Position numbers and translations under genes: made by a program
Notes under the pieces: generated by a model
What the model was told of the DNA's origin: nothing
The model's input: the letters and a program-made list of their open reading frames with translations, nothing else
Databases searched by the model: none
NCBI RefSeq assembly: GCF_003335675.1
Contig: NZ_QPHL01000016.1
Location: forward strand, 372,001-436,000
Direction: 5' to 3'
Source: Winogradskyella sp. KYW1333
GTDB taxonomy: Bacteria > Bacteroidota > Bacteroidia > Flavobacteriales > Flavobacteriaceae
DNA: 64,000 nucleotides
Part shown: positions 55,685 to 64,000 of the stretch, one piece after another
Position numbering within the stretch: position 1 is the stretch's first letter
Layout of the letters: every line of letters starts with the position of its first letter

Positions 55685-57381
55685 TTTTTTACAATAAGTT
55701 TAAAAACTTCAATTCTATTAATTGTCTTTACTTGAGCTTTGTAAACTCCATTATAGAGATATTCTGTACTTAAATTACAATTCAAACTATTGGGTTGAAT
55801 TTGCATAACTTTTTCACCTAAAAGATTATAAATAGTGATTTCTTCGAGAATCTGCTTAGACTCAATAGTGAGTTTACCATTTGAAGGGTTTGGGTAATAT
55901 TTTAAGGTATTTAAATTTTGCTCATCAATTGAAAGGGAAGATCCTTCTATTATATTCATTGTTTGATTGGGAGATACATTATAGAAAATATCCTCAATTC
56001 CACTTAACCATTTCACCTTCACGTAATCTACTATTGTTTCAGTACCTAAACCAAATTGTTCTGTTGCTGAATTTTGAGACAGGTAGCCTTCCCCCAAACA
56101 TGTATAGCGATATTGTTTGTTTGCATTAATGGAAATCTCGATAAATGAACCTATACCATTTCGGTTACTCGTTGTTCCTTCAAGTTTTACTTTTAGCCAA
56201 TTATTACTTGTATTGGTTGTATTTTTCCAAAGAAAAATATTTTCGTGATCTATATTGTTAACCACTATTTCAGGATAACCATCATTATCTACATCACCTG
56301 TTGCATTGCCATAGTTGTATGCAAAATCACCAGGTACTGCGTTATTATTTAACTGAAAAAGGGAAGAGTTTATATTCTCATAAAATGCAGATGATAAAAA
56401 TGGAGACACTGTTCCATTACCCTCTCCACTTACATATAGATCTAAGTCCTTATCATTATCCGCATCTAAAAATACTGCACCCCAACTAGAACTATTAAAA
56501 GTTACTTGATAGGATTGTGCCATATCAGTAAATGTACCATCTCCATTATTTACAAAAAGAATGTTATTGGACGGGTCGTTTGTTATGTATATATCTAACC
56601 AGCCATCGTAATTAAAGTCTTCTACGGTAACACTCATTGCGTCGATACTAACATCTGTACCAGTAATATTGCCAACTTCTGTAAATGTTCCATCTCCATT
56701 ATTTCTATACATTAAATTAGGATTGGCATATTTATCATTAGCTACATAAATGTCTTGGTCTCCATCATTATCATAATCTATGAAAGCCGAGCAAAAGGAC
56801 ATATACCCATCCGTTAACAACCCAGCTTCAACATTAGCCAATGTAAAAGTTTTATCTCCATTATTTCTATATAAAATATTCGGAATAAATGGATCTCGAA
56901 TGCTAATAAAAACATCAAGAAAACCATCATTATTATAGTCGCCCCATGAAGCTCCATAATACGGAAAGTTATCAGTTAGCATACCAGAGGTAGATGTGAT
57001 CTCTGACATAATCATATTACCCAAGTTTTCAAACAAACGATTACCTGATTCATCGCTTGTTATAAAAAGATCATTATCTCCGTCATTATCAATATCTACC
57101 CAATTAATCTGTTTATTCCTCGCATTATTATTAGAAATATTAAGAGTTTGAGATACGAAATTGCCATTAATATTTTTGTAAAAGTAAATAGGGTCACCTA
57201 AGGCCGTAGCAACCGTTATATCATCTAAGCCATCATTATCGTAATCGAAAAAAGTAATACCATTGCCTAGAAAGGTGTACTCACAGTTAATTGATATACC
57301 CAATTGTTGCGCACTTTCCTCAAATGCTACTTGGGCAGATAATAGATTAATTGAAAAGAGTACTAAAATTACATACCGCAT
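55681..57381 (-). CDS. CRTAC1-like FG-GAP/ASPIC protein with T9SS tail (copy 2)
   Basis: 566 aa from the Met at 57381 (MRYVILVLFSINLLSAQ signal). The open frame extends to 57447, but those 22 codons lie in the terminator of the preceding gene; starting at 57381 gives the same length as the other copies. Seven propeller repeats (FFDYDNDGLDDITVATAL ... GDVDNDGYPEIVVNN), ASPIC/UnbV, and a sorting domain with YYPNPSNGKLTIES ending RIEVFKLIVKK. Over most of the propeller it is nearly identical in protein sequence to copy 3 (e.g. the run from LFENLGNMIMSEITSTSGML on). Confidence 0.92.
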   Translation of the reverse strand: MRYVILVLFSINLLSAQVAFEESAQQLGISINCEYTFLGNGITFFDYDNDGLDDITVATALGDPIYFYKNINGNFVSQTLNISNNNARNKQINWVDIDNDGDNDLFITSDESGNRLFENLGNMIMSEITSTSGMLTDNFPYYGASWGDYNNDGFLDVFISIRDPFIPNILYRNNGDKTFTLANVEAGLLTDGYMSFCSAFIDYDNDGDQDIYVANDKYANPNLMYRNNGDGTFTEVGNITGTDVSIDAMSVTVEDFNYDGWLDIYITNDPSNNILFVNNGDGTFTDMAQSYQVTFNSSSWGAVFLDADNDKDLDLYVSGEGNGTVSPFLSSAFYENINSSLFQLNNNAVPGDFAYNYGNATGDVDNDGYPEIVVNNIDHENIFLWKNTTNTSNNWLKVKLEGTTSNRNGIGSFIEISINANKQYRYTCLGEGYLSQNSATEQFGLGTETIVDYVKVKWLSGIEDIFYNVSPNQTMNIIEGSSLSIDEQNLNTLKYYPNPSNGKLTIESKQILEEITIYNLLGEKVMQIQPNSLNCNLSTEYLYNGVYKAQVKTINRIEVFKLIVKK

Positions 57382-57429
57382 CGTCATAACGCAATTTTTA
57401 CTAAGATAAGAGAATAATTTATAAAAAGA

Positions 57430-57457
57430 AAAAAGCCATTTTTTCAAACGGCTTTTT
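57430..57457 (-). terminator. terminator of FG-GAP copy 1
   Basis: Minus strand: AAAAAGCC, loop region, GGCTTTTTTC. It closely resembles the terminator at 59226, as part of a repeated 3' block. Confidence 0.8.
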
Positions 57458-57477
57458 CAAAATTATAGTTATTTCAG

Positions 57478-59181
57478 TTACTGCTTAACTACTCTTACCG
57501 TTTTTGTGATACTAGCAATTGTAACTTGAACGAAATATGTACCCGTTTCTAAACTCGACATATCAATATCGCTATCTACAGCTTGTGGTTGCGCATTCAT
57601 TACTTCTTGACCAAGCATATTATACATTCTCACATTCTTAATGTTATTTTGAGCATTTAATGTTAATGTATTATTTACTGGGTTTGGATAGTATGTGAAT
57701 GCTGATGAATTGTCAAATTGGTTAACAGATAATGATGAACCCTCCAAAATATTTAATGTTTGGTTTACAGTAACATTATATAATATATCTTCTGTGCCAC
57801 TTAACCATTTAACTTTAATATAATCGATCATGGTTTGGTTACCTAGACCAAAGTGTTGTGTTGCAGAATTTTGAGATAAGTAACCTTCACCTAAACAGGT
57901 ATACCGATATTGTTTATTACCATCAACAGAAATTTCAATAAATGAACCAATGCCGTTTCTATTACTAGTAGTTCCTTCTAACTTTACTTTTAACCAATTC
58001 TTACCGTTATTAGATTTATTATACCATACAAATATATTCTCGTGATTTATATTATTAACAATAATATCAGGAAAACCATCATTGTTGATGTCGCCAGTAG
58101 CATTAGAATAACTCTCTGCAAAGTCATTTGGTATAGCACTATTATTTAACTGAAAGGAATTTCCATTTTGATTCTCATAAAAGGCTGACGACAAATACTG
58201 GGGATAAGAACCGTCCGTTTCTCCACTAACATATAAATCTATATCAGTATCATTATCAGCATCTAAAAATAAAGCCCCCCAGCCTATACTATTAAAAGAT
58301 ACCCCATATAAACTAGTTGTATCAGAAAATGTGCCATCTGCATTATTTAACAGTAAAACACTATCATCATTATCATTAGTAACATAAATATCGAACCATC
58401 CATCATTATTTATATCACCAACAGTGGTGGTCATTGCGTCTATATATAAATCAGTATTAGATTCTTGCCCTACTTCTGTAAAGGTGCCATCTCCATTATT
58501 TCTATATAACAAATTAGGATTATAAATTTTATCATTAGAAACATAAATATCTTGATCTCCATCATTATCGTAATCTATAAAAACTGAACAAAATGACATA
58601 AATCCCTCCGTTAATAATCCTGCCTCAATATTAGCCAAGGTAAATGTATTATCACCATTATTTTTATACAATATACTTGGTATATCCACATCTCTGATAC
58701 TTAAAAAAATATCTAAAAAACCATCATTATTATAATCTCCCCAAGACGCTCCGTAGTAAGGGAAATTATCAGAAAGCATACCTGAAGTAGATGTAATCTC
58801 TGACATTACCATATTACCCAGATTTTCAAACAATCTGATACCAGAATTATCACTAGTGATAAAAAGGTCATTATCCCCGTCATTATCAATATCTACCCAA
58901 TTAACTTGTTTGTTTCTTGCGTTATTATCAGAAATATTTAGTGTTTGAGAAACAAAATTGCCGTTAATGTTTTTTAAAAAATAAATTGGTTCTCCTTCAG
59001 CAGAAGCGACTGTTATATCATCCCATCCATCATTATCATAATCAAAAAAAGTAATGCCGTTGCCTAGATAAGTATACTCACAATTAATAAAAACACCTAA
59101 CTGATTGGCACTTTCCTCAAAAATTACTTGTGCTTTTAATAAGTTTAAAGACAAGATTATTATGATTACATACTTCATCAT
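57478..59181 (-). CDS. CRTAC1-like FG-GAP/ASPIC protein with T9SS tail (copy 1)
   Basis: 567 aa: signal (IIIILSLNLLKAQ), seven Asp-rich propeller repeats (FFDYDNDGWDDITVASAE, VDIDNDGDNDLFITSD, GDYNNDGFLDIFLS, IDYDNDGDQDIYVSND, GDINNDGWFDIYVTND, LDADNDTDIDLYVSGE, GDINNDGFPDIIVNN), ASPIC/UnbV domain, and a T9SS type A domain (FTYYPNPVNNTLTLNAQN ... VRVVKQ). This sorting domain is far closer to that of the next gene at 59272 than to the other propeller copies. Followed by its own terminator. Confidence 0.93.
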   Translation of the reverse strand: MMKYVIIIILSLNLLKAQVIFEESANQLGVFINCEYTYLGNGITFFDYDNDGWDDITVASAEGEPIYFLKNINGNFVSQTLNISDNNARNKQVNWVDIDNDGDNDLFITSDNSGIRLFENLGNMVMSEITSTSGMLSDNFPYYGASWGDYNNDGFLDIFLSIRDVDIPSILYKNNGDNTFTLANIEAGLLTEGFMSFCSVFIDYDNDGDQDIYVSNDKIYNPNLLYRNNGDGTFTEVGQESNTDLYIDAMTTTVGDINNDGWFDIYVTNDNDDSVLLLNNADGTFSDTTSLYGVSFNSIGWGALFLDADNDTDIDLYVSGETDGSYPQYLSSAFYENQNGNSFQLNNSAIPNDFAESYSNATGDINNDGFPDIIVNNINHENIFVWYNKSNNGKNWLKVKLEGTTSNRNGIGSFIEISVDGNKQYRYTCLGEGYLSQNSATQHFGLGNQTMIDYIKVKWLSGTEDILYNVTVNQTLNILEGSSLSVNQFDNSSAFTYYPNPVNNTLTLNAQNNIKNVRMYNMLGQEVMNAQPQAVDSDIDMSSLETGTYFVQVTIASITKTVRVVKQ

Positions 59182-59225
59182 TAAAATTCAATTTTTATCA
59201 ATGTAGGAAAAGAAATTTAAAATGA

Positions 59226-59253
59226 AAAAAGCCGTTTTTACAAACGGCTTTTT
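59226..59253. terminator. terminator of the PPC-type secreted protein gene
   Basis: Perfect stem AAAAAGCCGTTT / AAACGGCTTTTT with a 4-nt loop, 19 nt after the stop of the gene at 59272 (minus). Confidence 0.9.
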
Positions 59254-59271
59254 CAGTAATTATATAAAGTT

Positions 59272-61035
59272 TTATTGCTTAATTACTCTTACAGTTTTCG
59301 TAATATTAGCGATTGTAACTTGAACGAAATATGTGCCCGTTTCTAAACTAGACAAATCTAAATCACTATCTACAGCTTGTGGCTGCGCATTCATTACTTC
59401 TTGACCAAGCATATTATACATTCTTACATCCTCAATATTATTTTGAGCATTTAATGTTAATGTATTTTTTACTGGATTTGGGTAGTAGGTAAATACAGCT
59501 GGATTGTCAAATTCATCAGTTGATAATGCAGCATCTGCAGTTACATTAAATGTTCCTTCTACTCTACCCGATACTGGTGGCAACGCACCATCACTCCAAA
59601 CTCTAATATAATAGGTTGTACCTGGTGTAGCTGAAAACTCTAACATTTCACCAGACGCTTGACCATCGTCACCACAAGCAACTTGGTTAGCCTCAAGAAT
59701 CGGTTCTCCTACAGAATATACTGCACAATTAGCCTCTGATGACGTACCAGAAATAGAGGTAGTAATAATCATTGTATCAGTATTTGCAGGCTGCGTGTAG
59801 GTGTACCAAACATCAGCAATATTTCCAAACGGATCACAAGATGGTTTCTCATCTGCTAAGTTTTCTGTAGCGCCAGCAGTAGTACCTGAGGTAGCCACTC
59901 CGGTAGCCAAAGCCTCAGCATCAGCAAATGCGTCATTTGCAGGCGGTGGTACTGTCTCTAAACAAGTTACAGTCATTTCAAATATCCCTTCCGATGAGTT
60001 CCATCCTTCTACAGCTATGTAATATGTAGAACTGCCGTCTGCCGTAAATGTAACCTCAGACCTTGTGCCACATGAGTCGTCATTACCTGCTATCTGTGTA
60101 CCTCCACAAGAATCATAAACTCTCACGTTGGTATCATAGCTAGACTCGCAAAGACTCGCCGTAATGTCTCCAGCCGGTCCTGAATAAGAATACCATAAAT
60201 CTGCTGCAGGGTTACCAACAGTATCAGTTGCTAATGGGTTAGATGTATCACCAGTAACTGTTTGGTCACAGGCTACATCAATAGCTCCTCCACAAGTATC
60301 ATTGGATGGAGGACACGCTGAAGCTGATGATCCTAAATCAACGTTACAAACAGAATCTTGCTCATGTTCTAGTGTTAATGTTACAATACTATCTGAACTA
60401 AATGGACCTACTGTTACTATACCAATAGCGTTTATTCCTGTAGTTGCATCAACGCCAGCATCATTTGAAATCGTCAAAGAACTAGCATCTCCTAAATCTG
60501 TTATATCTACCTCTATTGAAAATTGATTATTTGGACAATCATCTACAACTGAAGTTGTTGCTACAGGAGCTGTACATTCTGGCGCGAGAAAAAGAGTTAC
60601 CACAATATTTTCCCACTGAGCGTCTGCTGCATATGTTCTTGTTAAGGATAAATCTAAAGATCCGTCTACAGAGGGATCATATGGACCTGCCAACAAAATC
60701 GGTGTGCCAACACCGAATTCAATACTCAACGCGTCGCCACTACTCGTACCATTCTCAGAAGCTACAGGGGTCGTTGCACCAGCCGAAGTAACCACGGATA
60801 ATCTGGCTTCTGAAGACCATGAAAAGCCCACACTATCCCAATCTGCTGTTATAGAAATTCGATCGTAAGTACCAGCAGGCACCGATTCTCCATTTGCTAG
60901 GTCATTAATGCTTACAATAACAGGTGTTCCATCAGAAACAATCACTGGACCGGCTACCGGTGGAAAAACAAACTGTGCGTTAACCGTAAAGGTAGTTAAC
61001 AGGACACAGATAAATAATAAAGTAATTTTTTGCAT
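59272..61035 (-). CDS. secreted Cys-rich protein with PPC-like domains and T9SS tail
   Basis: 587 aa. Signal peptide (ends TTFTVNAQ). Residues ~20-240 are beta-sandwich-like (SINDLANGESVPAGTYDRISITADWD; then CTAPVATTSVVDDCPNNQFSIEVDITDLGD). Two pre-peptidase C-terminal-like domains follow (about 248-355: ADLWYSYSGPAGDITASLCESSYDTNVRVYDSCGG; about 370-490: ADVWYTYTQPANTDTMIITTSIS). The T9SS type A sorting domain is FTYYPNPVKNTLTLNAQN to VRVIKQ. Rich in Cys pairs, fitting an extracellular protein. No catalytic domain seen; perhaps adhesive or matrix-associated. Confidence 0.85.
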   Translation of the reverse strand: MQKITLLFICVLLTTFTVNAQFVFPPVAGPVIVSDGTPVIVSINDLANGESVPAGTYDRISITADWDSVGFSWSSEARLSVVTSAGATTPVASENGTSSGDALSIEFGVGTPILLAGPYDPSVDGSLDLSLTRTYAADAQWENIVVTLFLAPECTAPVATTSVVDDCPNNQFSIEVDITDLGDASSLTISNDAGVDATTGINAIGIVTVGPFSSDSIVTLTLEHEQDSVCNVDLGSSASACPPSNDTCGGAIDVACDQTVTGDTSNPLATDTVGNPAADLWYSYSGPAGDITASLCESSYDTNVRVYDSCGGTQIAGNDDSCGTRSEVTFTADGSSTYYIAVEGWNSSEGIFEMTVTCLETVPPPANDAFADAEALATGVATSGTTAGATENLADEKPSCDPFGNIADVWYTYTQPANTDTMIITTSISGTSSEANCAVYSVGEPILEANQVACGDDGQASGEMLEFSATPGTTYYIRVWSDGALPPVSGRVEGTFNVTADAALSTDEFDNPAVFTYYPNPVKNTLTLNAQNNIEDVRMYNMLGQEVMNAQPQAVDSDLDLSSLETGTYFVQVTIANITKTVRVIKQ

Positions 61036-61224
61036 AGTTATGTATTTAAGTTAGTATTAATGTTAAAAATATATTATTCTTGAAGAGTTTTTAAGTTAAA
61101 ATTTAGCAAATCGATAAAACGGATTAATTACCGATAAAGTGCACAATTTTAAAGTAGTGGGTATTTAAAATAAATTAATTATTTTCATAGTTCAGAATAA
61201 ATTAATAAAACCATTAGCATTTAA
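61036..61224. other. divergent regulatory gap
   Basis: 189 bp between the PPC-type gene (minus) and the arylsulfotransferase gene (plus). Very AT-rich; no exact TAnnTTTG box found on either strand and no gene. Transcription of two large secreted proteins probably starts here from weaker elements. Confidence 0.4.
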
Positions 61225-62877
61225 ATGAGAAAATGGACTACGATTTTAGCACTATTATTTTCCATCTATTACATATTTGGTCAAAATACAGTTGGTACAA
61301 TTGAAATTTCAAATGATGTCGCTCATGGTTATACCTTGTTTACAATACATAAAAAAGTATATCTTATAAATAATTGTGGTCAAGTAATAAATGAGTGGAC
61401 CAGCAATTATCTTCCAGGTAGTTCAGTTTATTTATTACCTAACGGAAATTTATTAAGGGCAGGTTATTTAGATGATGGAGAAAATGAAATATTAATTGGT
61501 GGTCATGGTGGTATCATTGAATTATTCAATTGGGAAGGTGATATTATTTGGAGTTTTGATTACAGCGACTCCAATTACAGACAACATCATGATGTACATC
61601 CATTACCCAATGGAAATATGCTCATACTAGCTGCTACAATAATGACTTATCAAGAGGCCATTGACGCAGGTCGAGACCCTAATAAATTGACTGAAAACGA
61701 GTTATATAACGAACAAATTATTGAACTAGAGCCTATTGGCACTAATCAAGGGAATGTTGTTTGGGAATGGAATGTTAAAGACCATTTAATTCAAGATATT
61801 GATGAAACAAAAGATAATTATGGCATAATAGCTGAAAATCCCAGGAAATTAGATGTTAACTTTTTAAATGATTGGGATGATGGCAATAATTGGTTGCACA
61901 TAAACTCAATTCAGTACGATGAAACAAGGGACCAAATTGTTATTAGTTCTAGGCGATTAAGTGAAATTTGGATTATAGATCATTCTACTACTACAATTGA
62001 AGCAACGGGCGATTCTGGCGGTTTGTATGGATTTGGAGGAGATTTTTTATATCGTTGGGGAAATCCATTAGCATACAGACAAGGTACCCAAGCTAATAGA
62101 CAACTATTTGGACAGCACATGCCTTATATTATTCCAGAGGGATTACCTAATGAAGGTAAAATTATGATATTTAATAACGGAATAGGTAGAACTCCTGTTT
62201 ATTCTAATATTTTAATGATTGACCCACCTATTACAAGCCCAGGTAATTATATCTACAACTCAGGTTCCTCATTCGGTCCTGTAACCAGCTATTTTTCGTA
62301 TCCAGATAGTGCACCTTTGGAAGATTCTGAGTTTTTCTCAGCAATCGTGAGTAATGCACAACAATTACCTAATGGAAATATATTGGTTTGCGAGGGACGT
62401 GAAGGACATTTTTTTGAACTGAACTCTTTAAATGATGTTGTCTGGGATTATATAATACCTGTTAATTCAAATGACGGTTCTATCAGTGCACAAGGTAATA
62501 ATCCTACCCAAAATTTAACATTTCGTGCTATAAAGTATAGTCTTGACTACGAGGCTTTTACCAACAGGAATTTGACACCATTAGATCCTATCGAACTAAA
62601 TCCTGACCTTACTCCTTGCAATCAACTTTTGGGTACTACAAGTTTTGAGGACCGTAGTTTTACCATTTACCCTAATCCTGCATCTGACATAATTAAAATT
62701 ATTCAAAATACAGGTGAAGAGATTAATGAAATAAACCTATTTAATATTTCTGGTCAGTTGGTGATGGGAAATCTAAGCAGTAAAGAATTTAGTATTTCTT
62801 CTTTACCAACTGGAATGTATATAATACAAGTCAAATCAAATAATAAAATTCAATTTGCAAAAATATTAAAGAAATAA
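61225..62877 (+). CDS. arylsulfotransferase (ASST) family protein with T9SS tail
   Basis: 550 aa. Signal peptide (ends YYIFGQ). The propeller resembles ASST enzymes: GYTLFTIHKKVYLINNCGQVINEW, VYLLPNGNLLRAGY, DIIWSFDYSDSNYRQHHDVHPLPNGNMLIL (candidate catalytic His region), WLHINSIQYD, and NAQQLPNGNILVCEGREGHFFEL. The family transfers sulfate between phenolic donors and acceptors without PAPS. The last ~75 residues are a T9SS type A domain (FTIYPNPASDIIKIIQNT ... FAKILKK), so export is to the cell surface or medium, unlike periplasmic AssT. Activity not certain. Confidence 0.87.
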   Translation: MRKWTTILALLFSIYYIFGQNTVGTIEISNDVAHGYTLFTIHKKVYLINNCGQVINEWTSNYLPGSSVYLLPNGNLLRAGYLDDGENEILIGGHGGIIELFNWEGDIIWSFDYSDSNYRQHHDVHPLPNGNMLILAATIMTYQEAIDAGRDPNKLTENELYNEQIIELEPIGTNQGNVVWEWNVKDHLIQDIDETKDNYGIIAENPRKLDVNFLNDWDDGNNWLHINSIQYDETRDQIVISSRRLSEIWIIDHSTTTIEATGDSGGLYGFGGDFLYRWGNPLAYRQGTQANRQLFGQHMPYIIPEGLPNEGKIMIFNNGIGRTPVYSNILMIDPPITSPGNYIYNSGSSFGPVTSYFSYPDSAPLEDSEFFSAIVSNAQQLPNGNILVCEGREGHFFELNSLNDVVWDYIIPVNSNDGSISAQGNNPTQNLTFRAIKYSLDYEAFTNRNLTPLDPIELNPDLTPCNQLLGTTSFEDRSFTIYPNPASDIIKIIQNTGEEINEINLFNISGQLVMGNLSSKEFSISSLPTGMYIIQVKSNNKIQFAKILKK

Positions 62878-62889
62878 ACAAAGTTTTGA

Positions 62890-63708
62890 CTAGTCTTTAT
62901 TCTCAATAAACACATCCATAACCGCATCACTTACACCCATATTACTAAAACCTCCATCATTATATAGGTTTTGTAGAGTTACTCGTCTTGTTAAATCACT
63001 GAATAAAGTAATTGTGTAATTAGCACAATCCATAGCTGTGGCATTACCCAATGGTGACATCTTATCTGCATAAGCCAAAAACCCATCAAACCCTTTTACA
63101 CCGCTACCAGCTGTTGTTGGTGTAGGTGATTGTGAAATAGTATTTACTCGTACATTTTTATCTCTACCAAAGAAGTATCCAAAACTACGTGCTATACTTT
63201 CTAAATAGGCCTTATTATCTGCCATATCATTATAATCTGGGAAAACACGTTGTGCTGCCATATAAGTTAATGCCACGATACTTCCCCATTCATTCATAGC
63301 ATCAGCTTTATATAAGGTTTGCATAGTTTTATGAAAAGACATTGCTGATACATCGGTTCCTTTTTGTGTCCAATCATATTTTTGGTCTGTATAAGCCCTA
63401 CCCTTTCTTACGTTAATAGACATCCCTATGGAGTGTAGCACAAAATCTAGTTTTCCTCCTAAGATTTCCATTGATTTATCAACCAAATTTTGTAAATCTT
63501 CTTCTGAGGTAGCATCAGCAGGTATTACTTGAGAACCTGTTTTTTCAGCAAGTGCATTTATCTGGCCCATTCGCATAGCAACTGGCGCGTTTGTCAATAC
63601 AAATTCACCACCTTCTTCATGAACACGCTCTGCCGTTTTCCATGCTATTGAGTTTTCATCTAATGCCCCAAAAATGATTCCTTTTTTTCCCTTTAGTAAG
63701 TTATACAT
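62890..63708 (-). CDS. fabI: enoyl-ACP reductase FabI
   Basis: 272 aa. NADH-dependent last step of fatty-acid elongation. SDR-like: LLKGKKGIIFGALDENSIAWKTA, LDFVLHSIGM, catalytic Tyr-x6-Lys in PDYNDMADNKAYLES, VNTISQSPTPTTAGSGVKG, and DGGFSNMGVS. The Tyr-x6-Lys spacing separates FabI from common SDRs. Probably essential. Triclosan sensitivity cannot be judged from sequence here. Confidence 0.96.
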   Translation of the reverse strand: MYNLLKGKKGIIFGALDENSIAWKTAERVHEEGGEFVLTNAPVAMRMGQINALAEKTGSQVIPADATSEEDLQNLVDKSMEILGGKLDFVLHSIGMSINVRKGRAYTDQKYDWTQKGTDVSAMSFHKTMQTLYKADAMNEWGSIVALTYMAAQRVFPDYNDMADNKAYLESIARSFGYFFGRDKNVRVNTISQSPTPTTAGSGVKGFDGFLAYADKMSPLGNATAMDCANYTITLFSDLTRRVTLQNLYNDGGFSNMGVSDAVMDVFIENKD

Positions 63709-63761
63709 ATGGTAATATTTTAATTAGTTAGTTATCTTTAAATTAAGCTGTAAATATAGTA

Positions 63762-64000
63762 TTAATTCAATAATTGTTTGGCGTGTAAAATGGCTGACTC
63801 AGAAATAGTTAATCCTCCCAACATTTGCGCAATTTCAACAACTCTATCCTCTTCATTTAATCGTTTTAAATTGGTACGAGTTATATTTTCCTTATCCTGC
63901 TTGTATACCTTGAAGTGTGTATTGCCTTTGGCTGCGATTTGCGGTAGATGAGTTATAGCAAAAACCTGCATAGTTTTGCTCATTTGCTTCATAATACTAC
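63762..64000 (-). CDS. recN: DNA repair protein RecN, C-terminal end
   Basis: Partial gene, cut by the window edge; the frame is open to base 64000. The visible ~79 residues are the RecN/SMC-like ATPase C-terminus: MQVFAITHLPQIAAKGNTHFKVYKQ is the D-loop/H-loop region and EEDRVVEIAQMLGG the following block. RecN is an SMC-like protein acting in double-strand break repair. The gap to fabI (53 nt) permits co-transcription. Confidence 0.93.
   Translation of the reverse strand, partial: SIMKQMSKTMQVFAITHLPQIAAKGNTHFKVYKQDKENITRTNLKRLNEEDRVVEIAQMLGGLTISESAILHAKQLLN

Noticed and set aside
57382..57447. 22-codon N-terminal extension of FG-GAP copy 2
   Set aside because: These codons overlap the preceding gene's terminator; starting at 57381 gives a proper signal peptide and the 566-aa length of its paralogues.
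52254..59181. Tandem repeats as a possible mobile or recombination-driven antigen switch
   Set aside because: No inverted repeats, recombinase, or silent partial copies; copies are full length and silent-site divergence is high.

Overview
The window is a 64 kb piece of a low-GC chromosome from a marine-type flavobacterium (Bacteroidota, Flavobacteriaceae). The evidence for this is type IX secretion (T9SS) C-terminal sorting domains, SusD-free but lipoprotein-rich gene content, DUF5686/CarboxypepD_reg outer-membrane proteins, A-rich leaders without Shine-Dalgarno sequences, many TAnnTTTG (-7) promoter elements, and a core gene order (Gfo/Idh - hbd - DUF1015 - yggS - exonuclease/GIY-YIG - ion channel - miaA - response regulator/kinase - coaE - YbbR - glycosyltransferase) that I recall from that family. 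Genus-level assignment is not possible by eye. I see no IS element, prophage, CRISPR array, tRNA or rRNA gene.

Layout. 1-4 kb: end of an NhaC antiporter, then a katG-ankyrin operon for peroxide defence. 4-19 kb: housekeeping and envelope genes: an ABC-F translation factor, fructose-6-phosphate aldolase/transaldolase, an SDR, the 4.5S SRP RNA gene, glutaminyl cyclase, a thioesterase, a decayed gene, glyA, fahA and an RluA-type pseudouridine synthase. 19-28 kb: an acyltransferase, YtxJ (bacillithiol redox), clpB, a TraB/GumN protein, deoC-deoD nucleoside salvage and an NTF2-like/histidine-phosphatase fusion. 28.2-33.2 kb: a compact five-gene cassette (SDR, SMP-30 lactonase, GT2, ATP-grasp ligase, SDR) that looks like an uncharacterised sugar-acid conjugation pathway. 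33-40 kb: DUF6503 lipoprotein, smpB, a DUF5686 outer-membrane protein, an NTF2-like protein, an S15 X-Pro peptidase and pcm. 40-52 kb: the conserved core block, read outward from both sides of a shared terminator at 47.28 kb. 52-63 kb: a secretome island with four tandem CRTAC1-like FG-GAP/ASPIC proteins, a fifth secreted protein and an extracellular arylsulfotransferase, all ending in T9SS sorting domains. 63-64 kb: fabI and the 3' end of recN.

Most notable: (1) the 28-33 kb cassette; (2) the tandem seven-bladed propeller array, whose members are 566-567 aa each and diverged mainly at synonymous sites; (3) a T9SS sorting domain plus terminator block shared by two otherwise unrelated neighbouring genes; (4) an exonuclease/GIY-YIG gene whose only plausible start is ATT; (5) a set of genes whose -7 box lies 4-7 nt from the start codon, suggesting leaderless mRNAs. 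All function calls rest on recognising motifs by eye; no database search was run.
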